A stretch of DNA of 64,000 nt from Telmatactis stephensoni (lineage: Eukaryota; Cnidaria; Anthozoa; Actiniaria; Isophelliidae). The notes beneath the pieces are model-generated. The model was not told the DNA's origin. It saw only the letters and a program-made list of their open reading frames with translations, and searched no databases. The stretch is from the NCBI GenBank assembly GCA_029948255.1, contig JALIZF010001726.1:558001-622000 (forward strand), written 5' to 3'. Of the stretch, positions 1 to 11,096 are shown in pieces; positions within the stretch are counted from its first letter, which is position 1, and each line of letters opens with the position of its first letter. A program made the translations under genes and the position numbers.

Positions 1-433
1 TCGGGGTGCAGGGAAACTACGAACCTAAAAGCGATCAGTCTTTCTCGTCTGATTTCTTGTCGAATAATGCATGTAGAGCGTCCTTTTCATTTATATGAAC
101 CCACCAAGCAATCAAGATCACCCCTGTTTGTCGCCAAGTGACATTCCTTCATGAAAAGGTGTTATAATAACCTTCCTTCAACAGAACATAAATATTCAAT
201 GACTTTGCATAGTGAAAATAGGTTCAAAACCAGCTGCCGATTGTACTTGGTTAAAGAGTCAGGTGGTGGCCAACTCGAAAGTATTCAGTAAGCTCCTTTG
301 GCCACCACGCATGTGATTTCTTGTTTAAATGTCTATCTTTTATTCGTTTCTATAATTTTGTAATTTGTAAACTGCCTGTACGTCCAAAAAACTTCTAATA
401 TATACGTGTGAATAAACACAAGTCAAAGTCAAA
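1..433. other. Non-coding flank before the duplicated unit
   Basis: No convincing exon is visible. The reverse-strand open frame that enters this stretch has no domain signature and no matching segment in the second copy of the locus. Similarity to the second copy begins close to position 434. Confidence 0.5.
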
Positions 434-725
434 AAGACTCTGATAATCAGTTTTTCTAGCTCTGATATTATATTCAGTGAATGAATGTTTTGTCTCGAGA
501 ACGGATTGCCGCAAGGAGCAAAGCCCGGGCCCCGGGGAGCAAAGTCTCTTAAGAAGCCGCAGCTTGCACTGTTATCATAAACAGATGAGGAAATCATGCA
601 GATCGAGTTCTGTAGGACCTGCGGTGAATGTTGTGAATCGTTTTGGGTGCTGGCAAAGTTAACTTTGGTGCCGGAGACATTCAATCTAAACACTGGAACA
701 TTCAATAGTAGTGAAGCTAGACTAG
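434..725 (+). other. Non-coding 5' exon of TPR-CHAT copy 1
   Basis: This block is repeated at about 18408-19086 ahead of the second TPR-CHAT gene, and both versions end in the same exon-donor context, ACTAG|GTAAGATTG (donor GT at 726-727 here). The next conserved landmark is a splice acceptor just before the coding exon, so the block reads as a 5' UTR exon followed by a UTR intron. The short open frames inside are not preserved between copies. Copy 1 has a GC-rich insertion (near 528-538) absent from copy 2. Exon status is inference; the duplication and the donor are seen directly. Confidence 0.5.
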
Positions 726-1315
726 GTAAGATTGATTTGCCAACTAGAAGCCGTTGATATTTATCACCGCGTTGTACCAGCACCGAACCGTGTGTACTGA
801 ATGATTGAAGGTTCAGTCGAGATGGCGTGATTCGATTCGACTGAAGTGACTAAAACCCGTATTCATCTTCAAATCAAGAAGAAATCACATGATAACTTAG
901 CACATTTCCCAGAGGAAAAAGTTCTCAAGTAAACTGGTGATATCTAGTGCAGTGTGAATGCAAAGGTAATCTTTGTTTTTCTGTATATGGTTATATTCTA
1001 TGCACAATGTTTTGTACGTGGATGACAGTTTGTCTTTCATTTTATTATTGACGGGAACGAGTATCGCGGGCGCATGAATCCCTGATCGACGGCTGAAATC
1101 TGAGCCCTAGCTAGGCATTACGGGTTACGCTTCACGTAATATATTGTTTGTAGTTTTAGTAACAGCCTGTGTAAAACAATTTGAACATTGCACAGACATC
1201 AATATTGAGCTTCGCTCTCATTGATATTATGGTCTCTTGATGATATAACATTTCTTATTTTCTATTGAGAAGATCAGCAGTGCTTTTATTTTACTTTGCC
1301 ATGTTTTGTTTATAG
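726..1315 (+). other. 5' UTR intron of TPR-CHAT copy 1
   Basis: The segment begins with GTAAGATTG and ends with a pyrimidine-rich acceptor, TTTGTTTATAG, at 1305-1315. A block near 774-945 recurs in the second copy at about 19811-19922. The remainder shows no gene or recognisable element. Confidence 0.5.
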
Positions 1316-1334
1316 AGTAAGATCTCCTCAAGTA

Positions 1335-4300
1335 ATGGATACCTGTAATATTGTGATGCTAGCCAATGTGTGCGTGCTATTTGGATGTCTTGGCTTGTTA
1401 AACATGGAGGACGAGGAACTCATATGCATGTATATAGAATGCTTGGCCATATATTTACATTTTCGAGATAAATGGCGGTTACTCGATGTCGTGCAGAGGT
1501 TTTCTCCTCTAGTCCGTGGTCTTTCCTGTCCAAAGGCTATACATTACTACGAGAAATGCCTTGAATTAATTGTACAATATGGTAAGAGATCTAAAGAAGA
1601 TGGAATACTCTACTTAGTCGTAGTCGAGGGAATGGTGCACTTGAACTTAGCAAACCTTCACAATGAATCATGCAACTTTCAAGAAGCGATTAAGTATAGC
1701 AATAGAGCTTTGGACATTGCTAGGAAGATAGAAGAAAAAGAAATTGAAGCTTATAGTTACAATCTCATCGGACACGCCTGTAATGGATTACATGAATATA
1801 AAAAGGCCATAGAGTACTTTGAAAAGTGTTTGGATATGAAGATTTTTCAGAGTAACAAACTGATCACGTTCCAAGTATATATTGGCCTGGTAGTGGCGAC
1901 CTGTAACTCAGGCAATTACGAAGAGGCAAAAAAGTATGGTAAAACGGTTCTAAAATACGCCCTGGACGTAGGAGACAAGAAGAATATAGCTAGATGTTAT
2001 AATGGTTTAGGAGAAGTTTATCATGTTACCAGAGAATTCGACCAAGCAATGGACTGCTTCCAAAAGGCATTAAAAATCGCCTTGAAAATTGATGACAAAA
2101 TTGAACAATGCTCAGCCTATGGTGGTATTGGGGGTATTTATATGTCACGTTTCCAATGTGATGAGGCTTTTGAATACCTTGAAAAATGTGTCAAGATCGC
2201 AAAGCAATTTGGCAACAAGAACAAGGAGGCGACGGGTTATTTTAATCTGGGTAGGCTTTTTTATCACCAGAGTAACATTTCCAAGGCCATTGAATTCTAC
2301 CAAAAAGCTCTTGAACTCTTCCAACAAGCAGGCTATAAACATGGAGAAGAAAGTGTCTATAGAAGTTTCGCAATAGTCATCATTCAGCTGGGAAGGTATG
2401 ACGATGCTATCAAGAATTTACACAAGGCTCTGGATATAGCAGCTCAAATTGATGACAGGAAAGGAGAATATTATACACTTAATTACCTAGGAGAAATTTA
2501 CCAAAGGTTGGGGAGAATCGACGAAGCCATCAGTTATCACCTGAAGAGTTTTAACTTTGCAATAAAGACAAATAATCAACAACTTCAAACACGAGTATTG
2601 CATAGCTTAGGAAAAGCGTATTCCGCAACGGAAAATATCCCAAAAGCTAAAGAATATTTGAAAATGACAATAAAGCTTTCCCGTGAAATTGGTGACGGGT
2701 ACAATGAAAGAGAAGGATGTAATAGTCTGGCAAATATTCTTTGTTCCGAAGGCAATTATACAGAAGGAATGGATTACCTTAAAAAGAGTCTTGGCATTGC
2801 AATTGATATTGATAATATGAAAGAAGAATCACACAAATATCTTTTATTGGGTAAGTGTTACGAGTCATTACACAACGATAGTGAGGCCATTATTTGCTAT
2901 GAAAATGCTTTAGCCATCGCAAAACAAATGAAACACAAAAGCCTCGAGACTCTATCCACTTTGGGTCTTGGATTAATCTATTTTAAGCTTGCATTTTCTG
3001 AAATTCACTCACCAGCGCAGTCCAGCGATGATGACAATTATTACAAGAAATCAGAAATGTACTTGAGAGAAGCTGTAAAAGGTGAAGAATTCATCATTCA
3101 TCATTTACATGACCGAGATGACTTCAAAATTTCTTTCCTCAAAGTATACCGACATCTCTACAACACGTTGACCGTAGTACTCATCCAGACACAGCAGACG
3201 GAAGAGGCATTGCTGGTATGTGAACGTGGAAGAGCTCGTTCTTTAAATGATCTTCTTGTTTCCAAGTACTTCGTTCCCCCACAGGATATTGAAGCGCTTG
3301 CGTCTACATCGTTGAAGTACGTCGAGGTTGAGGAATTTCTTCAGGCAAGTAGGATGTGTATTCTGTTTTATACAATTGCCTACAAGTGCATAATCTGGGT
3401 GTTAGTCTACAACCATCCTATTTCGTACCATTTTACTGATCACACTGCATTCATAGCTGGTAGAGAATTGCGATTCCAGTTGGAAATTGATGTTCAAATG
3501 CTTGTTGACAAAGCCTATGAAAGCATTAATGTTAGAGAGGTTACCGCAATGAACTGTGAAGATCGATCAATGGATGTTGACAAACATCGAGGTTACGGCG
3601 ACGAAGGACAAGCTGCAGAGAAATGTAGCAGTAAACAAGATACTGAAAAATCATCAAATCAAACAGAAAACTCTGAATCATCAGAGAAACCGTCGACAGA
3701 AACGTCGACTAATCATCAAGAAAGTTTAAAGCGTGATCCTTTAGAGAAATTATTTGATCTTCTTATTGCTCCAGTACAAAGCAGTCTCACCGAGGAAGAA
3801 ATTGTGATCATTCCTCAAGGATCACTGTACACAGTTCCATTTGCAGCCTTAAGGGACGAAAAGACGGGGCAGTTTCTATTTGAAAGCAAGCGTATCAGAC
3901 TGGCTCCTTCAATAACGGCTTTGAAGACCTGGAGAGAATGTCCAGCAGACTACCACAGTACAGAAAGTGCATTGGTGATTGGGAATCCCAAGGTGGGACA
4001 AATCATGTTTAGAGGAGAAGTACGTACACTTGGTCCTTTACCGTCAGCAGAAGAAGAAGCCAAGCTTATCGGTGGATGTCTCGAAAACGAAATTGTAAGT
4101 GAAGGCCTGGAAGTGACCGTTTTGACAGGATCTCAAGCTACAAAAGAAGAATTCAAGAAAAGAGTAGCCAAAGGTGTTGCTGTCATCCACATTGCGGCTC
4201 ATGGAGACTCACAGAGGGGCGAAATTGTTTTTGCTCCTTCCCAAGCAGCCATCCAAAAAGGCATTCCAGAAGAAGAGGACTATCTGTTAACCATGAGGGA

Positions 4301-4484
4301 AGTACAACAAATTGGTATTCGTGCCAAGCTGGTAGTTCTGAGCTGCTGTCATAGTGGTCGTGGGGACATCGAAGCCGAGGGACTGATTGGAATGAGCCGA
4401 GCATTTCTTGTTGCAGGAGCTCGTGCTGTGATAGCATCTTTGTGGGCTGTGGATGATCTGGTCACCATGAGTTTTATGGGTTAG
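1335..4484 (+). CDS. TPR-CHAT protein, copy 1, truncated by a nonsense codon
   Basis: This encodes a long tetratricopeptide-repeat protein with a C-terminal CHAT (caspase/separase-like, clan CD) domain. About twelve TPR-like helical pairs fill residues 60-560; motifs such as YEKCL, AIEYFEKCLD and AIKNLHKALDIA recur every 35-40 residues. A linker rich in Ser, Glu and Thr follows, then CHAT from about residue 780. The presumed catalytic His lies in HIAAHGD (codon 4200-4202) and the Cys in LSCCHSG (codon 4347-4349). The start is placed at ATG 1335; the reading frame extends to 1296, but that part lies across the splice acceptor at 1315. A TAG at 4482-4484 stops the protein 52 codons early, whereas copy 2 has His there. 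Animal TPR-CHAT proteins are poorly characterised; peptidase or scaffold activity is inferred from the family. Confidence 0.85.
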   Translation: MDTCNIVMLANVCVLFGCLGLLNMEDEELICMYIECLAIYLHFRDKWRLLDVVQRFSPLVRGLSCPKAIHYYEKCLELIVQYGKRSKEDGILYLVVVEGMVHLNLANLHNESCNFQEAIKYSNRALDIARKIEEKEIEAYSYNLIGHACNGLHEYKKAIEYFEKCLDMKIFQSNKLITFQVYIGLVVATCNSGNYEEAKKYGKTVLKYALDVGDKKNIARCYNGLGEVYHVTREFDQAMDCFQKALKIALKIDDKIEQCSAYGGIGGIYMSRFQCDEAFEYLEKCVKIAKQFGNKNKEATGYFNLGRLFYHQSNISKAIEFYQKALELFQQAGYKHGEESVYRSFAIVIIQLGRYDDAIKNLHKALDIAAQIDDRKGEYYTLNYLGEIYQRLGRIDEAISYHLKSFNFAIKTNNQQLQTRVLHSLGKAYSATENIPKAKEYLKMTIKLSREIGDGYNEREGCNSLANILCSEGNYTEGMDYLKKSLGIAIDIDNMKEESHKYLLLGKCYESLHNDSEAIICYENALAIAKQMKHKSLETLSTLGLGLIYFKLAFSEIHSPAQSSDDDNYYKKSEMYLREAVKGEEFIIHHLHDRDDFKISFLKVYRHLYNTLTVVLIQTQQTEEALLVCERGRARSLNDLLVSKYFVPPQDIEALASTSLKYVEVEEFLQASRMCILFYTIAYKCIIWVLVYNHPISYHFTDHTAFIAGRELRFQLEIDVQMLVDKAYESINVREVTAMNCEDRSMDVDKHRGYGDEGQAAEKCSSKQDTEKSSNQTENSESSEKPSTETSTNHQESLKRDPLEKLFDLLIAPVQSSLTEEEIVIIPQGSLYTVPFAALRDEKTGQFLFESKRIRLAPSITALKTWRECPADYHSTESALVIGNPKVGQIMFRGEVRTLGPLPSAEEEAKLIGGCLENEIVSEGLEVTVLTGSQATKEEFKKRVAKGVAVIHIAAHGDSQRGEIVFAPSQAAIQKGIPEEEDYLLTMREVQQIGIRAKLVVLSCCHSGRGDIEAEGLIGMSRAFLVAGARAVIASLWAVDDLVTMSFMG

Positions 4485-4640
4485 TTGTACTATTTCTTGA
4501 AGAGTGGTCACAGTGCCAGTGCAAGTCTTCAAAAGGCCATGGAGCAGATACGGAAAGAAGACAGTAATCCAAGGTACTGGGCACCATTCTATCTTATTGG
4601 TGATGACGTCACTATTTTTAAGAGCGACTTTAATGAATGA
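4485..4640 (+). pseudogene. Stranded C-terminal tail of TPR-CHAT copy 1
   Basis: After the nonsense codon at 4482-4484 the same frame stays open to a TGA at 4638-4640. It encodes the conserved end of the CHAT domain, including PRYWAPFYLIGDD, which is intact in copy 2. Because the frame is still clean, the nonsense change looks recent. Readthrough or polymorphism is possible but not shown. Confidence 0.8.
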
Positions 4641-5560
4641 GTGAACCATCTTTAGAGAGGTAAAACCCGTTATAAACTGTAATTGCATTCGATAACAAGA
4701 TAACAAAACAAGTAAACTATATGCACTATAGCTCAAGAGATCAGGACACAACATTGTTGGACATGCGCAACCTAATAACTTTATAGTACCACTACAGTGG
4801 AATACTGAAGTAGTACGTTAGTAGACGTTGTTCATATCATAGTTGCTCGAACTGTTCGAGTTTTCCTCTATAAGTTGGGTATGCAAAACAGCTGAATTTT
4901 TACATCCCAATGTATGCGGCATTGCAGTGTTAGGATGTAATGTGCAACAAATCAAGGACAACTATTTGTGAAAGTAGGTATACTGTATTATTGAAGGTTT
5001 ACAATTTATCAAAGTAGGGCGAGATTGCAGAATACCCTGCTCCTCATACTAACCAACGCGTAGACGCGTAGCCACTTCAATATTATTGCCTTGGGTTTAC
5101 TGTGTTCTCTTAATTTAATGCATGATTTCCTCGTTTTACATAATGTAAGACACAGGAACCTCACTGCAATTTTTGCGGGGAACTCTGCATTCGCTCCCAA
5201 TGTAGATATGCTGTTATTATCGTTGAATTCACATAAAGCAAAACGTGATATGTGTATTACTCTAAGGGCCTGATTACATCAAGCGGGCTGGCCCGGTTAA
5301 CCAGGCTGTTATGGTTTTCTAAGATCGTGGCTTGTCTATGAAATACACATAATTCGGTAATTGCGATTGTATAGGAAACGGGCCAGCGTGTTCGAAACAG
5401 CCTGGTTAAAAGGGCCCGTTCGCTTCATATAGTCAGACCCTAAGCCTATGTGTAAGTGCCGTGCGACCTCACAACAACATGGCGTTGACGTCTTCTTCAA
5501 GCCTATAAACAACTGGCGTGTTATCCAAAAGAACACCTTGAGAAAGAAAACATATTTAGC
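4641..5560. other. Downstream flank of copy 1, duplicated
   Basis: This sequence is homologous in pieces to 51292-51391, 54510-54867 and 61130-61600 around copy 2. It shows the uninterrupted state of two insertion sites: near 4775 for the TTAA elements, and near 5036, where CCCTG runs directly into CTCCTCATAC without the BEL element. No coding exon is evident. Confidence 0.7.
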
Positions 5561-5815
5561 TCAGTATCGCATCATTTGTGGTCGTATAAGTGGTATAGAT
5601 TGCAAACTGAGCTCGTACATCGGTGAGACGGAACGAACTCTCAAGACGAGTTACGGGATACGCCCTAGCTCATGCAAATCCTAAGAGGTTGCACGGCACT
5701 TACACATAGACTGTCCTGGACACCAAATCACCAACTTACAAGTACTGGACATTGAGTCCCGTTGGTTTGAAAGAGATTTGAATCGGGTTGGGACAATCTA
5801 CTGAAGTCACGTGGT
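5560..5815 (+). pseudogene. Penelope-like GIY-YIG endonuclease relic, copy 1
   Basis: The translation gives SSYIGETERTLKT, followed in the same frame by a stop and then EVARHLHIDCPGHQ and ESRWFERDLN. These resemble the GIY-YIG endonuclease end of Penelope-like retroelements: the YIGET strand, the RHL-H-D-CPGH segment and the RW-ER motif. The frame is broken by a TAA, and no RT remains nearby. The same relic with the same stop lies at about 61630-61885, so it was already dead when the locus duplicated. Family assignment is from motif memory. Confidence 0.55.
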
Positions 5816-5930
5816 CCAAAGGCCTGCAGTAGAGCTTAATGACTTATATATTCATCTTGTGATCAAAACTCTAGTCAGAGTCGAAAACTTAGGCAAGCTA
5901 AACAACTTAATTCAGAAACTAATTTCTTAA

Positions 5931-6512
5931 GAGCGACCGTCTATAAATAGCGACTTAGGTACCTTGAGGTCAAAAATGAAAACTTTTACCAAAAGATAGG
6001 TCCAGGTGAGTAGTCTTCGAAACAGAATGTTTTATTTCGGTTGCAGTCATATTTTAGGAAAAATCTGGGTTTTTTCGATCCCGTGGCTATTTGGCGGCTT
6101 TTTTGATGTTTCCGACCCTATACCAAAATACACGTTCTTTTTCATTAAAATAGGAAACACATTCATTCATCGATATTGATCCTTAAAGCAGTCATACTAA
6201 AGAATACCCTGGTAACTTTTTTACTGTTTGATCTTCAAAATAGAAGAGTTGGTAGATTTTCGAATAACTTCATTTTGAGCAAAGTTTTTTGGTGTCGCAG
6301 AAATTGACCGAAATTAGTAGCGAATATCTTCAATGTTACATCGAATTTTTCAAAAAGGAGACAATTTAATGTTAGAGCAATGATTCTTCTCTAAGAAGAT
6401 GCAAAAACATTTTGGGGCAATTCAAACTAGAAAATTTTGTAAGTAGTTAAGTGACACAATGTCTGAGACAAAAATTCCCCTCATTTGCATATTGTTAAAT
6501 CAACAACACGGC
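5931..6512 (+). repeat. Left terminal inverted repeat of the TTAA element
   Basis: This is the inverted match of 13960-14539. The match ends at AACAACACGGC, after which a short direct duplication of an ATTCCCCTCATTTGCATATT block (6475-6495 and 6519-6538) is found only on this side. Confidence 0.85.
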
Positions 6513-7272
6513 AAAAAATTCCCCTCATTTGCATATTCAAACAAAGAATACAGCAACAGAAAATTGTTTGTCGGCATTATTTTTAATCTATTCATTAGGC
6601 AAAATACACATTTAGCGGTTTTTGATATTTATGTTCTGGTTTTATGCCTTCCTTGTAAAAACAAAATGTGATGCGATTCATGCAAACTCATCGATCATCG
6701 AGCACATCTCGCGCATTTGACTTATGGCCTGCCCCGTATAGTGGAGAATTTGACGTGACCGAAGCCCAACCAGGCGGGCATTGGACGATTGTTGACTCGC
6801 TACATAGCTTTGGTCAGCGGTCTACAGCACCAGGATTTCATTTCTTAGGAAAACTAGTTTAAACGTTGCTTTATTCTGTACATTTCGTCTGGGTCAGAGA
6901 TACGATGGGCGGTCTTAGAAATGACTGATACATTACGATATAATTACTTTTAAAAGCTAATAATCTGTGATATTTTTAGCCATAAAACAAACCGGAATGC
7001 GTCCTGGACTATCCAATCGAGCAGTGATGACAAGTATTAGAAACTATTTCAAGACTGTTAAAAAAAAACTCTGTATATTTAGCAAGTGTTTCATTTGATA
7101 TGGCAATGCCATTGCTATTTGAAGACTATCGATTCTATAGAAAAAGTCCAGCACCGGATCGATATTTTGTTAATTTTTAGATAATATAATAAACATGCAA
7201 CAAGGGATTTTCTAATTTTGTTTAGAAATTGGATTTGCGCTTTTGCACGTTTTAAATGTGTTCACTCCCATG
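6513..7272. other. Non-coding interior between left TIR and transposase 3' end
   Basis: Short open frames occur but none has recognisable motifs. The segment probably holds the 3' UTR and polyadenylation region of the reverse-strand gene; AATATAATAAACATG near 7185 is only a poly(A) signal on the other strand. Confidence 0.4.
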
Positions 7273-8207
7273 TTAGCGCACTACATTACAACTACATGTG
7301 TCAACCAGATTGTTCCTGATAAGCTTGATGTATGGTGCCTTTCGAGAGCGTGAAACATCACTGACGTCAATATCAAAATAGTCACATATTGAACGTAGCA
7401 TTGAGACGCTTAGCTTCTTGAGTCCTCCTGATGCTACTAAATTACACAGGTTATAGGTATCGTAGACAACGGGATGCGTAAGCTGTATACTATTCATGAC
7501 TGACGTCTTGGTGGTCAAGTAGTTGGTTTCTTCTTCCGCAGCCGCTTGATCCAGCTCAGCGACCTCATCTTGGCCTTGCTCTTGACCACGCTTGAGTTTG
7601 GCTGAGGCCCGCGAAAAATACGACTGTACTTGTTGGGACGTGAGGAATTCCTCGACTTGAAACCTCCGGTCGCCAGACTCAGTCTTCGCATACCTCATAT
7701 CACGAGCCACGTCGTGTGGGTCAAGCTTGTGCCCAGTTACTTGTCCAATCTTGAACTTTTCATTAAGATAACTTTTCTGACGGTCATTAAACCTGGTTGC
7801 CTTCTTGGAGCTTATCAGGGCCCAGCCTTGTAAAAGTGCAGGACCTTTAGAGGTAGTATGCTCTTTTGAACTTGTAAGAATGGGTTGTAATTTAGGCCCT
7901 TCAGAAAGTTTATTCCGATACATCGTGATCGCTTTGTCGAATAAACTTTGCCGCTCAACAACCACATTGCATCGTCCATACATAAGGTGATTTTCGAGTG
8001 AGCTGTGCCTCTGGAACGCTTTCACGCAGCCATCTGTGGGGCAGCAGAAAAGTCCCTGTGTGTCTGGCTCTTCTGTTTCTGCCCCATCTGTTCCGGTAAC
8101 GAAGGGCACGTTGTCTTTAGGTAGTCTCTGACGGGACCCACTAGAAATGTTGGCAAAGTCACCAGTGCTAAAAGAGGTCTGGATAATAGTTGGTATGGAG
8201 CTGGGGA
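7273..8207 (-). pseudogene. Transposase gene, last exon, with a Cys/His finger
   Basis: This is the 3' exon of the transposon gene. A CTTGTTTTTTTAG acceptor lies just before its first base at 8207, and its 2-nt leading phase matches the 1-nt trailing phase of the previous exon ending at 8575. It encodes a Cys/His cluster (FCCPTDGCVKAFQRH, then ENHLMYGRC), a basic stretch with RFNDRQKSYLNEKF, a QVEEFLTSQQVQSYFSR segment, an acidic Glu/Ala-rich spacer, and a C-terminal helix ending before the stop at 7273-7275. The finger near the start is plausibly for DNA binding. The exon itself is open throughout; it is called pseudogene because upstream exons are broken. Exon limits are inferred from splice sites and phase. 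Confidence 0.65.
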
Positions 8208-8574
8208 CTAAAAAAACAAGAAAATTCAAATGCATCATAACATACAATGTATACTACTAAGCACAAGCCTAATGTATCAGCAAGATTAAGAGCATTTAGG
8301 CAAATGACTAAGCGCATGTAAAGCTTACGTCTCATCCAATAATAATAATGATCTTTATTGATAAACTAATAAGTGCAATAATCGTGCACCATAACATGCA
8401 AAGTGATAAAATAGCAAGACTCAATAAGTTCGATGATTTAGCTCTAAATCAGGTCAAAAATACATCTTTTTATAAAGTTTCAATCAAAACGTGGAGTTGC
8501 GCAAGGCATATACACAACACATGTACAGACTGTCACACATTCATAAAAAAGGTGCGTTACTTCAAATGGTGTAC
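8208..8574 (-). other. Intron of the TTAA-element transposase gene
   Basis: It has a GTACAC donor and a TTTTTTTAG acceptor, and the phases of the two exons agree. It contains an AATAATAATAATGATCTTTATTG stretch near 8339 that looks like the tail of an old retro-insertion; nothing else is apparent. Confidence 0.5.
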
Positions 8575-9584
8575 CTTGGAGCTGGGACCAAAGGAATTTC
8601 TTTCCCGTACCAATTTTGTATGCTTTCCAAGCAGTAACAGACGTTTCTGCGTAAAGACAATTATTCAAGGAGCTTATGCCCTCCCATTTAACTTGTGGCA
8701 GAGGCTTAATTTTGGAGCCATCAACCATTGTGACCCTCACACCTCTTACTCCTCCGTCAGACAGCACTGCATCTCTTAAATTTTCTCCAGTTAAAACATC
8801 ATTTCCTTCGTTGACAAAGCGACGGACGTGGGCTTTTATTGTTGCTGCTTTTCTGTCACAGGGCCCTTTGCCCCCCTGTGGGTCGCTAAAATCCACTCTT
8901 CATATCTTTACTCCTGTTGAGGCTTCCATCAGATGACATGCCATAACCATTCCTGCACTGTGATAACAACCTGCGTTGTCTTGACGTAAATAAGCTGTGT
9001 TGATCTCAGGATGCTCATTGTGCAAACAACGCAAGGTGTGTTCTAGAAGACTTACAACAACACTGGTGTCTTGGGAACAGTGTTTAACAATGTGTAGGAA
9101 AGCTTGATGTTGGAGGTTTCCGTCACTACCTTTCTTCACTGCTACAACGGCTGATATGCCAACTGATGCCCCTTTTACCGAACCAGTCGGCTTGGGTTTC
9201 ACGGTATCTGAGGGGCAAGAACTTCATTGCCCAATCTTGCGTTATCAACACTTCATTGTCTTTTAGGTCGTGCAGGACATCCAAACGGGACTGGTCTTGT
9301 CGAATGGACCGCAGTTGGTGGGCCTTCCAAGCGATTATGGATGACTTTGCTTGTTTGAATGTGAAGATCATATCATCACACTCGTCCTGAGCAGTGTTAC
9401 AACTCGTGGTGCCAGTTGGTAAAGCTTCTTCGATGATGCGCAGAACAGCAGAAAGAGATTCGCACGATGAGCATGTGTAGTCGTGTTCATGGCTGCATTT
9501 TGCTCTGAGATCTTTCTCTAGAGGGTCACCTAGTGCATGTGTACAGCAATGATCTGCCACATTAGATGTTTCGCTGATATGGGC
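8575..9584 (-). pseudogene. Transposase gene, catalytic exon, frameshifted and stopped
   Basis: The exon starts after a CATTTTCAG acceptor and encodes an RNase H-fold-like DDE core. Motifs in order are HCCTHALGDP with a nearby Cys cluster (KCSHEHDYTCSSC), VLITQDWAMKFLP (candidate first Asp, codon 9234-9236), YLRQDNAGCYHS (candidate second Asp, codon 8978-8980), and DFSDPQGGKGPCDRKAA, which resembles the GKG-(P/A)-CD signature of several eukaryotic DDE transposases. Two lesions are visible: a 1-nt frameshift at about 9140-9200, between GKRGISWH and the continuation VVAVKKGSDG, and an in-frame TGA at 8900-8902 between the second Asp and the GKGPCD motif. This copy cannot make a full transposase without correction. 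Catalytic residue assignments are inference. Confidence 0.65.
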
Positions 9585-9818
9585 CTGAAAATGAAGTAAT
9601 GAAAGATATCATCAGACAATGTCATGTTTCCTTCTTTAAACTTGTCTTAGATAAGTCCACTTTGAATGCCGTACAACATGCTGTGGGGGAATAGAATAGA
9701 TGCACTTCGGGTTTTTGAATAAATGATCCTACATTTCCTTTGTTGTATCACTATTAATAGTATAATTCGATCTACTACCAATAACCCCATGGTAAATAGA
9801 TCTCATTAACAGCCTTAC
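9585..9818 (-). other. Intron of the TTAA-element transposase gene
   Basis: A GTAAGG donor follows GACTTTAAG, and the acceptor is CATTTTCAG. Both flanking exons are in phase 0, so the protein reads through from YIKGDFK into AHISETSN. Confidence 0.6.
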
Positions 9819-10868
9819 CTTAAAGTCCCCCTTAATGTACTGATTCCCTTTCTTTAACTCACTCTGACAGAATGCTGACCACTCTCGTCCTCGATCTTTG
9901 TTGTTTGCCAGCTTTTTTACCAATTCTCCTAAATCGTCGAACGCCTTTGCCCCGTTGGCTGCCAGATAATCTAATCCTTGTAATGATTTTCGTACTGTCG
10001 CAGAGCAAACTGTCAGGATGCGCCACATTGTGGAATGACTCAGGGGTGTTACACCTTCTTCTTTACAGTACGCTGTGTATTGATCTATTATTCGCTGAGG
10101 TATTATACTGCGAATACCGTTAGGAGCTTCTATGACTTCTCCAGTGGACAACTTCAGTTTGCGCTGTCCGAATGGTAAATCCTGTACAATCAGGGAGCTA
10201 GTAATGAACGTCAAGAAGTGATCAAGTTGCGTTTCGCTAACCCTCATTCGCGGACTCTTTTTAACGGGTAAGGCCACTCCACGTCCGTATTGAAGTATGT
10301 GTCTCCTCGCTGCCTTGAAACGAAATTCAGTTAGACCAGGAATAAACCTCTGCAATTCTCGAAATGAAACAAGATCGGCCATTATGGCGAGAATTTGCCT
10401 ACGTGTGTCCCATGTTGTCGCGTGGTGGTAAGTCTCAGCAAGGGCTTCCAGGTACTTTTTCTCAGCTGGTGTGTAGTCTGTCACTCCCAGTGCTTTTTCG
10501 ACACGCTTTGAAGTTTGAACAGCATGCCATAAACTGCCTCCATCCTCTGGGACAATAACATTCAGGACAGCAGTGATAGCTGTGCTAGCGCGCTCCACGT
10601 AGGTAATTTTCCTTTCTGGCTTCAGATCATGAAAAGGTTTCAAAAGCTAACCATGGGGAGGTACATAGGTTTTTTCACCGCAGCTGTCTAAAAACTGATT
10701 CAAGGCCCTTCTGCAACTGGCCACTGTTTTAGGGCTCGCTTTTTGGCGTGATTCTGGTTCAGTACTAGTAGTAGTCACTTCTGATGTGAAAACAGCAGAA
10801 GGATCATCGTCGACCACAGTTAGTCTGCTCAATTCATAACTTAATTCAGGTTGAATGTCTGTGATCTT
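9819..10868 (-). pseudogene. Transposase gene, central exon with one in-frame stop
   Basis: The exon starts after a TTTGCAG acceptor and encodes a helical, charged region: KITDIQPELSYEL, a Ser/Thr-rich spacer, CRRALNQFLDSCGEKTY, then TPAEKKYLEALAETYHH, ILAIMADLVSFRELQ and RIIDQYTAYCKEEGVTPLSHS. The last part looks like a helix-turn-helix-type segment ahead of the catalytic exon. A TAG at 10647-10649 interrupts an otherwise continuous frame, and the residues on either side read on smoothly, so this looks like a point nonsense change rather than an intron. No family domain is confidently recognised. Confidence 0.6.
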
Positions 10869-11096
10869 CTGCAAATTAAGAAAATTAAGGATGTCGACAA
10901 TAGGATAACAAGTTGATAATAATATTACTATTTACAGGGTGAACTCAAACGAAATGCCCCTTAAATTAGTTGAAAGATAGTAAAAAATATAAAGCCCGTG
11001 TCATATAGAAGAATACCAAATGGGTATTGTTGATTAAAGTGTAAACACGACCTCGGACTCCATAAGGTTAATAAATTTTTATACACTGTTACGTAC

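Noticed and set aside
340..783. 147-codon reverse-strand open frame near the window start
   Set aside because: No domain, not preserved in the duplicated segment, and it opposes the conserved 5' exon.
1296..1334. TTG-started extension of the TPR-CHAT frame
   Set aside because: It runs across a good splice acceptor (TTTGTTTATAG, ending 1315) conserved in copy 2; ATG 1335 is preferred.
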